64,000 bases of DNA. It comes from UBA5018 sp947463165. GTDB taxonomy: Bacteria > Cyanobacteriota > Cyanobacteriia > PCC-6307 > Cyanobiaceae. Where the stretch lies: the NCBI GenBank assembly GCA_943371245.1, contig CALRTY020000005.1, forward strand, positions 148,565 through 212,564, written 5' to 3'. Below are positions 1 to 7,770 of this stretch, one piece after another. Under the pieces are notes generated by a model. It made no database searches. It worked only from the letters and a program-made list of their open reading frames with translations, and was not told the DNA's origin. A program made the translations under genes and the position numbers. Position 1 is the stretch's first letter. Each line of letters opens with the position of its first letter.

Positions 1-624
1 CCCCTGCTCGCCCTGGGCCCTTACCCCCAGGCGCGCCAGCCGTTCGGCCTCGGGCCCTGGTCCGGCCGCTTCGATCAGCGGCATGGCCTGCACCAGCAAG
101 CTGCCGGTGAGGCTGGCCAGGCGCTCGGCCAGCTGTTGGGCGTTGTCGCGCAGGCCGATGGGGATGGCCTGCTCCACCAGCACCGGGCCCGTGTCCAGGC
201 CCTCCTCCATAGCCATGATGCCCACACCGCTCTGGTTATCTCCCTCGATCAGGCACCACTGGATCGGTCCGGCGCCCCGCCAGCGGGGCAGCAGCGAACC
301 GTGGCCATTCCAGCAGCCATAGGCCGGCTGAGCGAGCACCGCCGCCGGCAGGATCTGACCGAAAGCCACTACCACATAAACATCTGCCGCCAGCTCCCGC
401 AGTTGGGCCTGGCAGTTCAGATCCCGCCGAATGCGCTCAGGAGTGAACACCGGAATGCCCAGCTCCAGGGCGCGGGTTTTCACCGGGCTGGCCTGCAGTT
501 GCTTACCCCTGCCGCGACGCCGATCCGGTTGGCTCACCACCCCCACCAATTGATGGCCGGCGGCCACCAGGGCATTGAGACTGGCCACGGCATAGGCCGG
601 GGTGCCCCAGAACAGGATGTTCAT
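1..624 (-). CDS. fmt: Methionyl-tRNA formyltransferase (3' end outside window)
   Basis: Formylates the amino group of Met-tRNAfMet for translation initiation, using 10-formyl-THF, in the cytoplasm. The reverse-strand translation starts MNILFWGTPAYAVASLNAL, the Fmt N-terminus. It carries the catalytic Asn-x-His in NGHGSLLPRWRGAGPIQW and the GLDTGPVL Asp motif. The ATG is at 622-624. About 208 residues are present, so the catalytic domain is mostly covered and the C-terminal tRNA-binding domain lies beyond the window edge. It follows tldE by 25 bp on the same strand, so it is probably the last gene of a tldD-tldE-fmt unit. No disruption is seen. Confidence 0.95.
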   Translation of the reverse strand, partial: MNILFWGTPAYAVASLNALVAAGHQLVGVVSQPDRRRGRGKQLQASPVKTRALELGIPVFTPERIRRDLNCQAQLRELAADVYVVVAFGQILPAAVLAQPAYGCWNGHGSLLPRWRGAGPIQWCLIEGDNQSGVGIMAMEEGLDTGPVLVEQAIPIGLRDNAQQLAERLASLTGSLLVQAMPLIEAAGPGPEAERLARLGVRAQGEQG

Positions 625-649
625 GGTTTGCTCAATCTGGTTTGTTCAA

Positions 650-2176
650 TCAGGCCTCCCCGGTGATCGAGAGACCCTCCACCCACACGTGGGGACAGAG
701 GCCATCGGGGCTCACCTTGGCCTCCCCTTCGAAACCAACGATGCCATTCAGCAGGCTGCGGATGTCGCCGGCCACGGTGGCCGCCTCGATTGAGCGCCGC
801 TCGCCATCCTTCACCAACCAGCCATCGAAAGGCAGCGAAAAGCTCCCCTGGCTGGCTTTTACGCCGGCATGCAGTGCTGATAGGGAATCGATCCACACGA
901 TCGGGCCGTTGCCACTGGCATAGCGATTCAGCCCCTGCTGGCCGCCACCGCTGCCCGGTGTGGGGCCGATCTCCAACCAGTTGGGCCCCACGGAAACCTT
1001 GGCGCCGAGTCCGGCATGGCCGCTGGGGGCCACACCAAAGGCCCGGGCGGTGGCTTCTGAGTGGAGAAAGTTGCTCAGCACACCTGCCTCCACCAGGCTG
1101 AGCCGCTGGATCGGGGTTCCCTCGCCATCGAAGCTCCTGGCGCCGATATTGCCCGGATGCAGCCCATTGTCTTGCAGGTTGAAAAAGGGCACTGCCAGCG
1201 ATTGGCCAAGGCTTTCGCGGTTGCTCAGGCTGACGCCATCGAGCACGGCACGGGCATTGAACATGCTGCTGAAGGCTGAAATCAAATCGAGAAACGCCTC
1301 CGGACTGAACACACAGGTGTAGCGACCCGTGCTGATTGGCGCGTAGTCGAGATGGCTGATGGTGAGCTCGGCCGCCTCATCAATGCAGCCGGCCAGGTCG
1401 AGCGCCGCGGCGCCATAGGCCAACCGCATAGCGCCGGCGCTGCGGGGCTTGCGACCCTCCTGTTCCGCCCTGGCATATAAGTAAATGCTCGCAGTGCTCT
1501 GCAGCTGTTGACGGCAGGCCCCTTCGCTGTTCAGGTAGATGTGCTCACTGATCCGCTCGGCCAGGCCGTTGTAGGGCACGGTGCCAATGGCCGGGTGGCG
1601 CCCCAACAGCTGGGCCTCCGCATCCCGCAGGGTTGCCAACAATTTGAGGATGCCGAGCGGTTCCTGCAGCGGCTGCTCCAGGGGCTGCAAGGCAGCGGTG
1701 GCCAGGGGAGAAAATTGAGGGGTGTCTGCGGCATTGCCGAAACTGGCCGCCTCCTGGGCACCGCCCAGGGCGCGCTCCAGGCCGCTCTCGGATAAATCTG
1801 ATGTGCTGGTGATGCCCACCAAACCATCTGCATTCCACACCCGCAGGGTGATCGAGCTGCGTTGGGCTCCCTTCATCTGCTTGGCCTCCCCCCTATCCAC
1901 CTGCACCGAGGTGTCGCTGCTGCAGGCGGCCCCCAGATCCCACTGGCGAATGCCAGCGGCGGCGGCAAGCCGCTCCAGGGTTGCCCGCAGGGCCGGCGCG
2001 TCAAGACCAGAGGCCCCGGGGCCGCTCTGGGAGATTTGGCTGGTGACAGCTGAAATATCCGCTGACCTGGCAGCGTTGATTGTCATGGCAGGGTTGGCTG
2101 GGGAAGAGAGGGTGGCTGGGCTGATTTCGCTGTTGATAGCGGCTGTGCTCCCCGCTTTTGTGTAGCTGGACGCCAT
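650..2176 (-). CDS. TldE/PmbA-type subunit of TldD/TldE protease
   Basis: Partner of the TldD metalloprotease. In the known system TldD and TldE form a heterodimer that degrades unfolded peptides and processes some modified peptides; TldE itself lacks the zinc site. About 508 residues. The PmbA/TldE C-terminal region is recognisable (GHAGLGAKVSVGPNWLEI, then LPFDGWLVKDGERRSIEAA). There is no HExxxH motif, as expected for this subunit. I chose the ATG at 2174-2176, two bases after the tldD stop; an in-frame TTG at 2182 would overlap that stop. The first 50 residues are a Ser/Ala/Thr-rich extension of unclear role. Cotranscription with tldD is likely. Confidence 0.9.
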   Translation of the reverse strand: MASSYTKAGSTAAINSEISPATLSSPANPAMTINAARSADISAVTSQISQSGPGASGLDAPALRATLERLAAAAGIRQWDLGAACSSDTSVQVDRGEAKQMKGAQRSSITLRVWNADGLVGITSTSDLSESGLERALGGAQEAASFGNAADTPQFSPLATAALQPLEQPLQEPLGILKLLATLRDAEAQLLGRHPAIGTVPYNGLAERISEHIYLNSEGACRQQLQSTASIYLYARAEQEGRKPRSAGAMRLAYGAAALDLAGCIDEAAELTISHLDYAPISTGRYTCVFSPEAFLDLISAFSSMFNARAVLDGVSLSNRESLGQSLAVPFFNLQDNGLHPGNIGARSFDGEGTPIQRLSLVEAGVLSNFLHSEATARAFGVAPSGHAGLGAKVSVGPNWLEIGPTPGSGGGQQGLNRYASGNGPIVWIDSLSALHAGVKASQGSFSLPFDGWLVKDGERRSIEAATVAGDIRSLLNGIVGFEGEAKVSPDGLCPHVWVEGLSITGEA

Positions 2177-2178
2177 GG

Positions 2179-3699
2179 TCAACGGCCTCCCACGGTGATC
2201 GAATCCACCCTGATGTGGGGTTGACCCACCGTTACAAAAATGCTGCCGCTCACCGAACCACAGAAGCCCGCCGCCAGTTCCAAATCATTGGCACACATCG
2301 AAATGCGGGGCATTACCTCCTTGGCTGCGCCGATCAAGGTGGCCCCCTTCACCGGTTTGGTGAGCTGGCCGTCTTCAATTAGATAGCCCTCTTCCACGGC
2401 GAAGTTGAACTGACCGGTGGGGCCGACGCTGCCGCCACCCATCGCCTTGCAATAGAGACCCCGATCCACCGAGGCAATCAGCTGCTCAGGGCTATGGGGG
2501 CCTGCGGCGATATAGGTGTTGCGCATGCGGCTGGCCGCGGCGAAGGTGTGACCCTGGCGGCGACCGCTACCCGTGCGGGGATGACCGGTGCGCAGTTCGC
2601 CGGCTCGATCACTGAGGAACCGCTTCAAAATGCCGTTTTCGATTAATACAGTGCGCTGGGATTCCAGGCCTTCGTCATCCATGCACAGCGAGCCGAAGGC
2701 GCCATCGGTGTGGCCTTCATCGATGGCGGTTACGGCCTCGTGGGCAATCAACTCGCCCACCTGCTCGGCAAAGGGGGTGGTGCCCCGCTCCACCTGGGTG
2801 GTCTCCAGCAGGTGGCCGCAGGCCTCGTGGAAGATCACACCGCCAAAGCGATTGGCCAGCACCGCCGGCATCTGGCCGGCTTCCACGTAGTCGGCATAGA
2901 GCATGGTGCCAGCGCTTTCGCACACCTCCTGGGCCGAGGCGAGGGCATCCCATTGCCGCAGGTCATCGGGGCGGCCGGAGGTGCCGTAGCGACGGCCCAC
3001 GGAGGAGCGGTGGTCGCCATCGGCCGCCAACACGTTTAAACCCACCGATTGATGCAGGCGGATGTCGCGGCCAAAGCTGCCGTCGCTGGCGGCCACCAGC
3101 ACCTCCTGCCAATCGCGGGCGTAGCTGCTGCGCCTTGCTTGCAGGTGCTTACCTTGGCGTTGCAGGGCATCGGTGCCCTTGAGTAGCACGGCGGTGGCTT
3201 CCGCCAGGCCAGGGCAGCGGGCCAGCCAGTCGGCCTTGGCGACGCCAAAATCCCGCAGCTGCGGCAAACCCTCAAAGCCGCTGCGGCCGCTGGGGCTGTA
3301 CTGCAAACCGAGCATCCCCAAGGCCTGTTCAAGGGCCCTGCGCAGACCGGCCTCGCTGAGGTCGTTGGTGCTCACGAAGCCATCCCGCTCCGCCAGAAAC
3401 ACGCGGATGCCGGCGCCCATGCCAAAGGAGGGGCTAACGCTGGTAATCAGCTCCTGCTCCGCCAGGACGCCCAGGTGGTCCTTGCGCTCCAGGAACACCT
3501 CCACCAGATCGGCCCCAGCGGCACGACCGGCCGCCAGCAGGGCTTCCAGCTGGGGCTGCCAGGCCCCATCCAGCTGGAAGCCCTGCTGGCCGCGGCTGGG
3601 ATAATCCGCAACCGATATCGAGGCCGCAGCTGGGGCTGCAATTGGGGCTGCAACTGGCGCTGTGGCTGGGGATGCGACTGGGGCGGCTTCTGGAACCAT
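2179..3699 (-). CDS. tldD: TldD family metalloprotease
   Basis: Zinc metalloprotease subunit of the TldD/TldE heterodimer, cytoplasmic. 506 residues. The catalytic HExxxH motif is present as HEACGH at residues 291-296. The family C-terminal region (GGGSVGPTGQFNFAVEEGYL, KGATLIGAAKEVMPRI) is intact. The first 30 residues are an Ala/Pro/Val-rich low-complexity segment coded by five 12-bp repeats (3629-3688), so the true start may lie further in, near SVADYPSRGQQGFQL. It heads a minus-strand group with tldE and fmt. Confidence 0.93.
   Translation of the reverse strand: MVPEAAPVASPATAPVAAPIAAPAAASISVADYPSRGQQGFQLDGAWQPQLEALLAAGRAAGADLVEVFLERKDHLGVLAEQELITSVSPSFGMGAGIRVFLAERDGFVSTNDLSEAGLRRALEQALGMLGLQYSPSGRSGFEGLPQLRDFGVAKADWLARCPGLAEATAVLLKGTDALQRQGKHLQARRSSYARDWQEVLVAASDGSFGRDIRLHQSVGLNVLAADGDHRSSVGRRYGTSGRPDDLRQWDALASAQEVCESAGTMLYADYVEAGQMPAVLANRFGGVIFHEACGHLLETTQVERGTTPFAEQVGELIAHEAVTAIDEGHTDGAFGSLCMDDEGLESQRTVLIENGILKRFLSDRAGELRTGHPRTGSGRRQGHTFAAASRMRNTYIAAGPHSPEQLIASVDRGLYCKAMGGGSVGPTGQFNFAVEEGYLIEDGQLTKPVKGATLIGAAKEVMPRISMCANDLELAAGFCGSVSGSIFVTVGQPHIRVDSITVGGR
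3629..3688. repeat. 12-bp tandem repeat x5 at the tldD 5' end
   Basis: Five head-to-tail units of 12 bp; the first two read gctggggctgca and attggggctgca. They encode the Ala/Pro/Val-rich N-terminus of TldD. The unit is a multiple of three, so copy-number change would keep the frame. Confidence 0.75.
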
Positions 3700-3847
3700 T
3701 GGGGATAAGGGCAGGGCTTCGGAGATACGTTGGCTGCCTAGATGATTTATAGCAAGGATTGGGGGAGATACGCTTGCCGTGTAGATTGTTTATAGCAAGG
3801 GGGCCGGGGGTTTCTGTTAGCAAATTCATCTAAATCTAGGGAGACTC

Positions 3848-3905
3848 GGGAAAGCCGAAGCCATGATCAACGCAGTCCTGATACAGCAATGACTCTCGGC
3901 TAGCT
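3848..3905. repeat. Dispersed repeat, copy 1 (related to 39792-39848)
   Basis: Begins gggaaagccgaagccatgat and ends near tcggctagct. The copy at 39792-39848 shares gggaaa, a gccaYgatcaaYgcag core and a tcggctRgct end, by eye roughly 70% identical over about 58 bp. Both copies lie in gene-poor gaps. Origin unknown. Confidence 0.4.
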
Positions 3906-4249
3906 GCGTCGCAGGAATGGCGGTTTTCCAGGGATTCCTCAGGGCAGCTAGAAAAATTGTCCATCGAGCGTTTCTTTACGCAAAGAAACCCACTCGCTCG
4001 CTAAGGCCTATGTCCGCAGTGGCAGTTCCTAATTCAGCCATGGATGCCTGCTGCTCAAATAACTTATGCTCTGGCCGAAAAAGCTCTCGGGCACAATCGC
4101 ACCTACTTTGGAATCAAGTTAGAGCGCTATCTATACTTGCTGACTGCCCGAAGGGCTGAGAGAACAATGGCCTGAAGGGGGTTGGGATTTGGCTATAGCC
4201 TGGAGATCAGAGATAAAAGCCGAGCGTGGGCACTGCTTGTTGAGGGCCA

Positions 4250-4570
4250 AGGCACTTAGCGCCTCAATTTTCCTGGCATCGGGATCATGCAGGCTCAGGG
4301 TGGGCAGATTGAGCCATCAGTTGATCGAGAGCCCCCCGATTACACCCCTTGTGATCGAATATCGGTTGCACCGCTTGGTGTGTCCCTTATAATGACGGCA
4401 CGATCGACGCTATCGCATCCCTGAATTACTCAGCTCACTGCGCCAATTCATTACCCCCTCAGCACTAAGCGATCAGGGGTTGATTGAGTTAGTGGCAGTA
4501 CCGACCTTTGCACAAGGTAAGAAACATCTGGAAAACCCGGTCTACGGCAAATTAAGGCCTGATGCCGCCA
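4250..4570 (+). pseudogene. IS66-family transposase remnant
   Basis: The frame ending at 4392 reads IESPPITPLVIEYRLHRLVCPL before two stops. This closely resembles the segment of IS66 TnpC transposases in which a PP-x-(R/T)P-x-V-x-E-Y/H-R motif leads into the zinc-finger CPxCG. The second zinc Cys pair and the DDE domain are missing, and the same frame continues after the stops for about 60 codons without the expected domain. This is a decayed fragment, not a working element. The IS66 resemblance is by eye. Confidence 0.5.
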
Positions 4571-4625
4571 AGGGTTGCCAGTTGGCATGATCGCCGAAAT
4601 GACGGGTTTCCAGAGTCTCCCTAAA

Positions 4626-5789
4626 TCAGCGAACGGCGGGTTGGAATTCGTGGCTGAGGATTGGCTTCATGAAGAACAGCTTGGCCATTTCCTTGCCGTT
4701 GGCGATCCAATAGGGAATCTTTTTGAGAGTTCGTATCGGAGCGGGGCCACCCTCTTGATCTGCCTTGCTGAGCTTGGCGTTATTTTCAACGAGATTCTCT
4801 AGGCGTTCCCAGAATTTTGGATTTTTTACATCTAGTACAACGGGGAATACCCGAGCCGAAGTTTCGTTGGTTTTGTCGATTACGTATTTATCGTATTCAC
4901 GGGCATCTAGTCCCAGTGCCTCATAAAACTCCTTGCGGGCCACGTCGCGCACGTACATGGTGGCAAATACGGCCAGCAGGAAGAAGCGGCACCAGAGGCG
5001 GGCCACCGGACCGCGCACCGTGCTGGGTTGGGCCTTCATCAGGGCATCGAAGAAGTCGCCATGGCGATTTTCATCTTGGCACCAATTCTCAAAAAAGTTG
5101 AAGATCGGATAAATCTTGCTTTCGGGATGCTGCTCTAAATGACGGTAAATCGCAATATAGCGCCAGTAGCCAATTTTTTCGGATAGATAGGTGGCGTAGA
5201 AGATAAACTTGGGTTTAAAATAGGTATATGCTTTGTTTGCCGTGAGGAAGCCCAGGTCTAATTGCAGGCCGAAGTCGCTCATCGACTTATTCAAGAAACC
5301 GGCGTGGCGGGCCTCATCCCTGGCCATGTGGGCAAAGCATTCGGCCAGCAGCGGATTTTTCAGCTTGATGCGGCGGCTGAGTTCCTTGTAGAGCAGAAAG
5401 CCAGAAAACTCTGAGGTGCAGCTCTGCTCCAGGAATTCGACAAACACCTTGCGGGTGTCGGGATCGAGCTTCTCAGCAGCTCCCTCGAAGACATCCGTGC
5501 GCACAAAATGATGGCGGTTGTAGTCCTTGCGAAACTCTTCGCAGATGGCCTCCAGCTCCACCTCGTTGGGGCGGAGGTCCATGGCCGCCATGGCCTCGAA
5601 GTCGGTGGTGTAGAAGCGGGGCGTGAGGATCGTGTCCTTCACCGGCGCCTTGATGGCTGGGGCATCAGGGCTGCCGAGGGCCATAGGGGCATCTACGGAA
5701 GCGGTTGCTGTGGCGGGAGGCACCATCGAGCGGTACGGCTGTGGCTTTGGCCCCATCGTAGGTGTCGCCGCCATTGCAACTGCTGACAT
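4626..5789 (-). CDS. acsF: Mg-protoporphyrin IX monomethyl ester (oxidative) cyclase AcsF
   Basis: Aerobic diiron cyclase that forms the fifth ring of chlorophyll, turning Mg-protoporphyrin monomethyl ester into divinyl protochlorophyllide at the thylakoid or cytoplasmic membrane. 387 residues, a usual length. Diiron-ligand motifs are clear: DEARH (in HMARDEARHAGFLNKS) and DENRH (in NWCQDENRHGDFFDAL), with the upstream Glu in SEFSGFLLYKEL. The N-terminal 45 residues are Ala/Pro/Thr-rich. Its accessory factor Ycf54 is coded at 54161-54478. It is preceded on the same strand by a DUF2996 gene, 141 bp away. Confidence 0.97.
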   Translation of the reverse strand: MSAVAMAATPTMGPKPQPYRSMVPPATATASVDAPMALGSPDAPAIKAPVKDTILTPRFYTTDFEAMAAMDLRPNEVELEAICEEFRKDYNRHHFVRTDVFEGAAEKLDPDTRKVFVEFLEQSCTSEFSGFLLYKELSRRIKLKNPLLAECFAHMARDEARHAGFLNKSMSDFGLQLDLGFLTANKAYTYFKPKFIFYATYLSEKIGYWRYIAIYRHLEQHPESKIYPIFNFFENWCQDENRHGDFFDALMKAQPSTVRGPVARLWCRFFLLAVFATMYVRDVARKEFYEALGLDAREYDKYVIDKTNETSARVFPVVLDVKNPKFWERLENLVENNAKLSKADQEGGPAPIRTLKKIPYWIANGKEMAKLFFMKPILSHEFQPAVR

Positions 5790-5930
5790 GCGTCAGCAGT
5801 TGTGACGATTGGCCTTTGCTGTTTGGGCCAAGGCTGGTCAAAGCTGGCCATGGGTGGCGTTCACTTTGCGGCTGACCATCGGTGAGAGCAGACGCTGACC
5901 AGGGCAGAGAGCAGGCCAAGCGGGCCCTAG

Positions 5931-6362
5931 CTAGTTGGGTCCCAGCCATTTCTGGCCATTGAGCCGTTGCACCAGGCGAGATACCAGCAGGGCCAGGGTG
6001 ATTTTTTTCTCATCGATCAAAAACGACTCCAGCAGGCTCGGTTCGGCCCCGGCCTCCGCCACCGCGATCGTCTTGGCCGAGCTGATGTCCTCGGCGGTGA
6101 AGCAGAGCCAAAATCGACGCTCGCCAGGCAGGCTGCCCTTCACCATCCAGCAGGGGCTGCCTACTACGGGCATGGCGCCCTGGCTAAATTCCAGTTGGGG
6201 CTTAGCTCCGCCGTAGCCCTGGATGTCCTTGGCCAAAGCCGGCAGCAACAGCTCCGGCACGAAGCTGCCAAAGGGCTTGTCCTCGGGCGCGGGCGGCTTG
6301 GCTTTCGGGGCCGGCTTGGCCTCAGCGGTGGGGGGCTGGCTGGCAGTGTCGCTGTCCGGCAC
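5931..6362 (-). CDS. DUF2996 family protein
   Basis: Small cyanobacterial protein of unknown function, 143 residues. A Pro/Ala/Lys-rich N-terminus of about 30 residues is followed by a compact domain containing SFVPELLLPALAKDIQGYGG and SPCWMVKGSLPGERRFWLCF, and ending in RLNGQKWLGPN. I recognise this as the DUF2996 pattern. No signal peptide or membrane segment. It sits between a membrane-protein gene and acsF on the same strand, so a role around chlorophyll or photosystem biogenesis is possible, but that is only context. Confidence 0.8.
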   Translation of the reverse strand: MPDSDTASQPPTAEAKPAPKAKPPAPEDKPFGSFVPELLLPALAKDIQGYGGAKPQLEFSQGAMPVVGSPCWMVKGSLPGERRFWLCFTAEDISSAKTIAVAEAGAEPSLLESFLIDEKKITLALLVSRLVQRLNGQKWLGPN

Positions 6363-6478
6363 GGCTGGGGCGGAAAGGATTGTTGAAGTTTAGGGAGCTG
6401 GCAGGGCGATGCAGGTTTCTTGTGCCCCCAGACTGGCCCTCCAGAAGCCCCCGGGCGGCCCTTCAGAAGAGCAGTGGT

Positions 6479-7120
6479 TCACCACTCTTCCTGCTCGGGC
6501 AATGATTGATCCCAGCCATCGCCTCCACTGGTATTGGCACTTGCACTGTCACTTGCTCTTGCATTGGCACTTGCATTGGCATTGGTGGCCGCAGCCCGGG
6601 GAGGCTGGCTATCTGGGCTGGTAGTCGCGGCTCTAGCTGGTTTGCGGATCACCCGAAAGGGCACCTCAACGGTGGGTGGCGGTGCCCCCGGCGGCCGCGC
6701 TGGCGCTGGGTTGGCGGCCAACGGCTCGTTCCAGTTGTTGGCTTCTTGGCCCAGGTTTTGGCTACTGGCGCTACGGCGAGCGGCAGGTTGGCGACCGGCA
6801 GTTTCGCCATAGGCGGGGTCCCAGGTTGCAGATTCCTGGCGGCGGCCGGGCGCCTCGGTTTTAAGTGGCACTTGCCGCCGCGCCGCAACACCAGATTGCA
6901 GGGCAGCCGAGGTGGCAGCGGCGCTCAGCAGGCCGCCACCGCCCACCGCCAGGGCCAGCCAACTGCCCAGGGGCAGTGCCGGACTGGTCCAGATCAGCAG
7001 GCGCAGGCTCACCGCCGGGCTCAGATTCAATGCCGCCAGAGCCAGCACCGCCAGCAGTGGTGTCAGCAGGGTGAACAGCAATAGGCGTTGCAGCAGGCGA
7101 TTCATGCCGGTTGGCTTCAT
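6479..7120 (-). CDS. Conserved two-span membrane protein, unknown function
   Basis: 213 residues. Two hydrophobic segments near the N-terminus (about residues 8-32 and 45-70: LLLFTLLTPLLAVLALAAL and LPLGSWLALAVGGGGLLSAA) are followed by a long polar tail. The tail has Pro-rich and Ala/Ser/Asn-rich stretches, the last coded by simple hexanucleotide-like repeats at about 6527-6580. I do not recognise a named domain; the layout resembles LapA-type small membrane proteins. Its ATG overlaps the ubiX stop by 4 bp (ATGA), so translation is probably coupled to ubiX. Confidence 0.75.
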   Translation of the reverse strand: MKPTGMNRLLQRLLLFTLLTPLLAVLALAALNLSPAVSLRLLIWTSPALPLGSWLALAVGGGGLLSAAATSAALQSGVAARRQVPLKTEAPGRRQESATWDPAYGETAGRQPAARRSASSQNLGQEANNWNEPLAANPAPARPPGAPPPTVEVPFRVIRKPARAATTSPDSQPPRAAATNANASANARASDSASANTSGGDGWDQSLPEQEEW

Positions 7121-7767
7121 TCCGGTTGGCTAGGTGGGCCCTGCCAGCGCCGCAACTCGCCCAGGTCGTAACCCAGCACATCGAAAACGCGGATCACCAA
7201 AAAATCCACCATCTCCTCCAGGCTGCTGGGTTGGTGATACCAGGCCGGCACCGGCGGCGCGATCCGGGCTCCGGCCTCCGCCAGGGCGGTGAGATTGCGC
7301 AGATGCACCAAACTCCAGGGGGTTTCCCTGGGGCAGATCACCAGCGGTCGCCCCTCCTTGAGATGCACATCGGCGGCCCGCTCCACCAGATCGGTGGCCA
7401 CACCGCCGGCGATGCGACCGACGCTGCCCATCGATGCCGGCAGGATCACCATGCCGCGGGTGCGGTAGCTGCCGCTGGCAATGGCGGCGGCCTGGTCATT
7501 CCAGCGATGGCAGCGCAGGTTGCCGGTCTTGGTGCCGGTGCGCTCACGCCAGAAACGCTCCTGGGCCTCCGGTTCCGTGGGCAGCCGCAGCCCCATTTCC
7601 GCCCACCAGACGCCGATGGCGCCGCGACTGGTCACCAGCTCCACCGTCTCGCCGGCCTCCAGCAGCAGCTGCAGGGCCCGCTGGGCCAGGGGTTGGGCGG
7701 AAGCGCCTGATACCGCAAGCACGATCGGCAGGGAATTCAGTGCTGCGCTAGGCGAGGCCGCCTGCAT
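7117..7767 (-). CDS. ubiX: UbiX-type flavin prenyltransferase
   Basis: Flavoprotein of the UbiX/Pad1 family, which makes prenylated FMN, the cofactor of UbiD decarboxylases (used in quinone synthesis). 216 residues. The family pattern is clear: LPIVLAVSGASAQPLAQRAL at the N-terminus, MVILPASMGSVGRIAGGVATDL in the centre, then RPLVICPRETPWSLVHLRNL. The start follows the upstream RNB-family stop by only 3 bp, and the stop overlaps the next gene by 4 bp, so the three genes look like one unit. Confidence 0.92.
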   Translation of the reverse strand: MQAASPSAALNSLPIVLAVSGASAQPLAQRALQLLLEAGETVELVTSRGAIGVWWAEMGLRLPTEPEAQERFWRERTGTKTGNLRCHRWNDQAAAIASGSYRTRGMVILPASMGSVGRIAGGVATDLVERAADVHLKEGRPLVICPRETPWSLVHLRNLTALAEAGARIAPPVPAWYHQPSSLEEMVDFLVIRVFDVLGYDLGELRRWQGPPSQPE

Positions 7768-7770
7768 CGA

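Larger units (their letters stand above)
3700..4625. other. Gene-poor gap with transposase debris
   Basis: 926 bp between tldD (reading away) and the acsF 3' end. It holds an IS66 transposase remnant (about 4250-4570) and one copy of a 58-bp repeat (3848-3905) related to 39792-39848. A small open frame at 3917-4159 has no recognisable family. I see no convincing intact gene. Confidence 0.6.
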
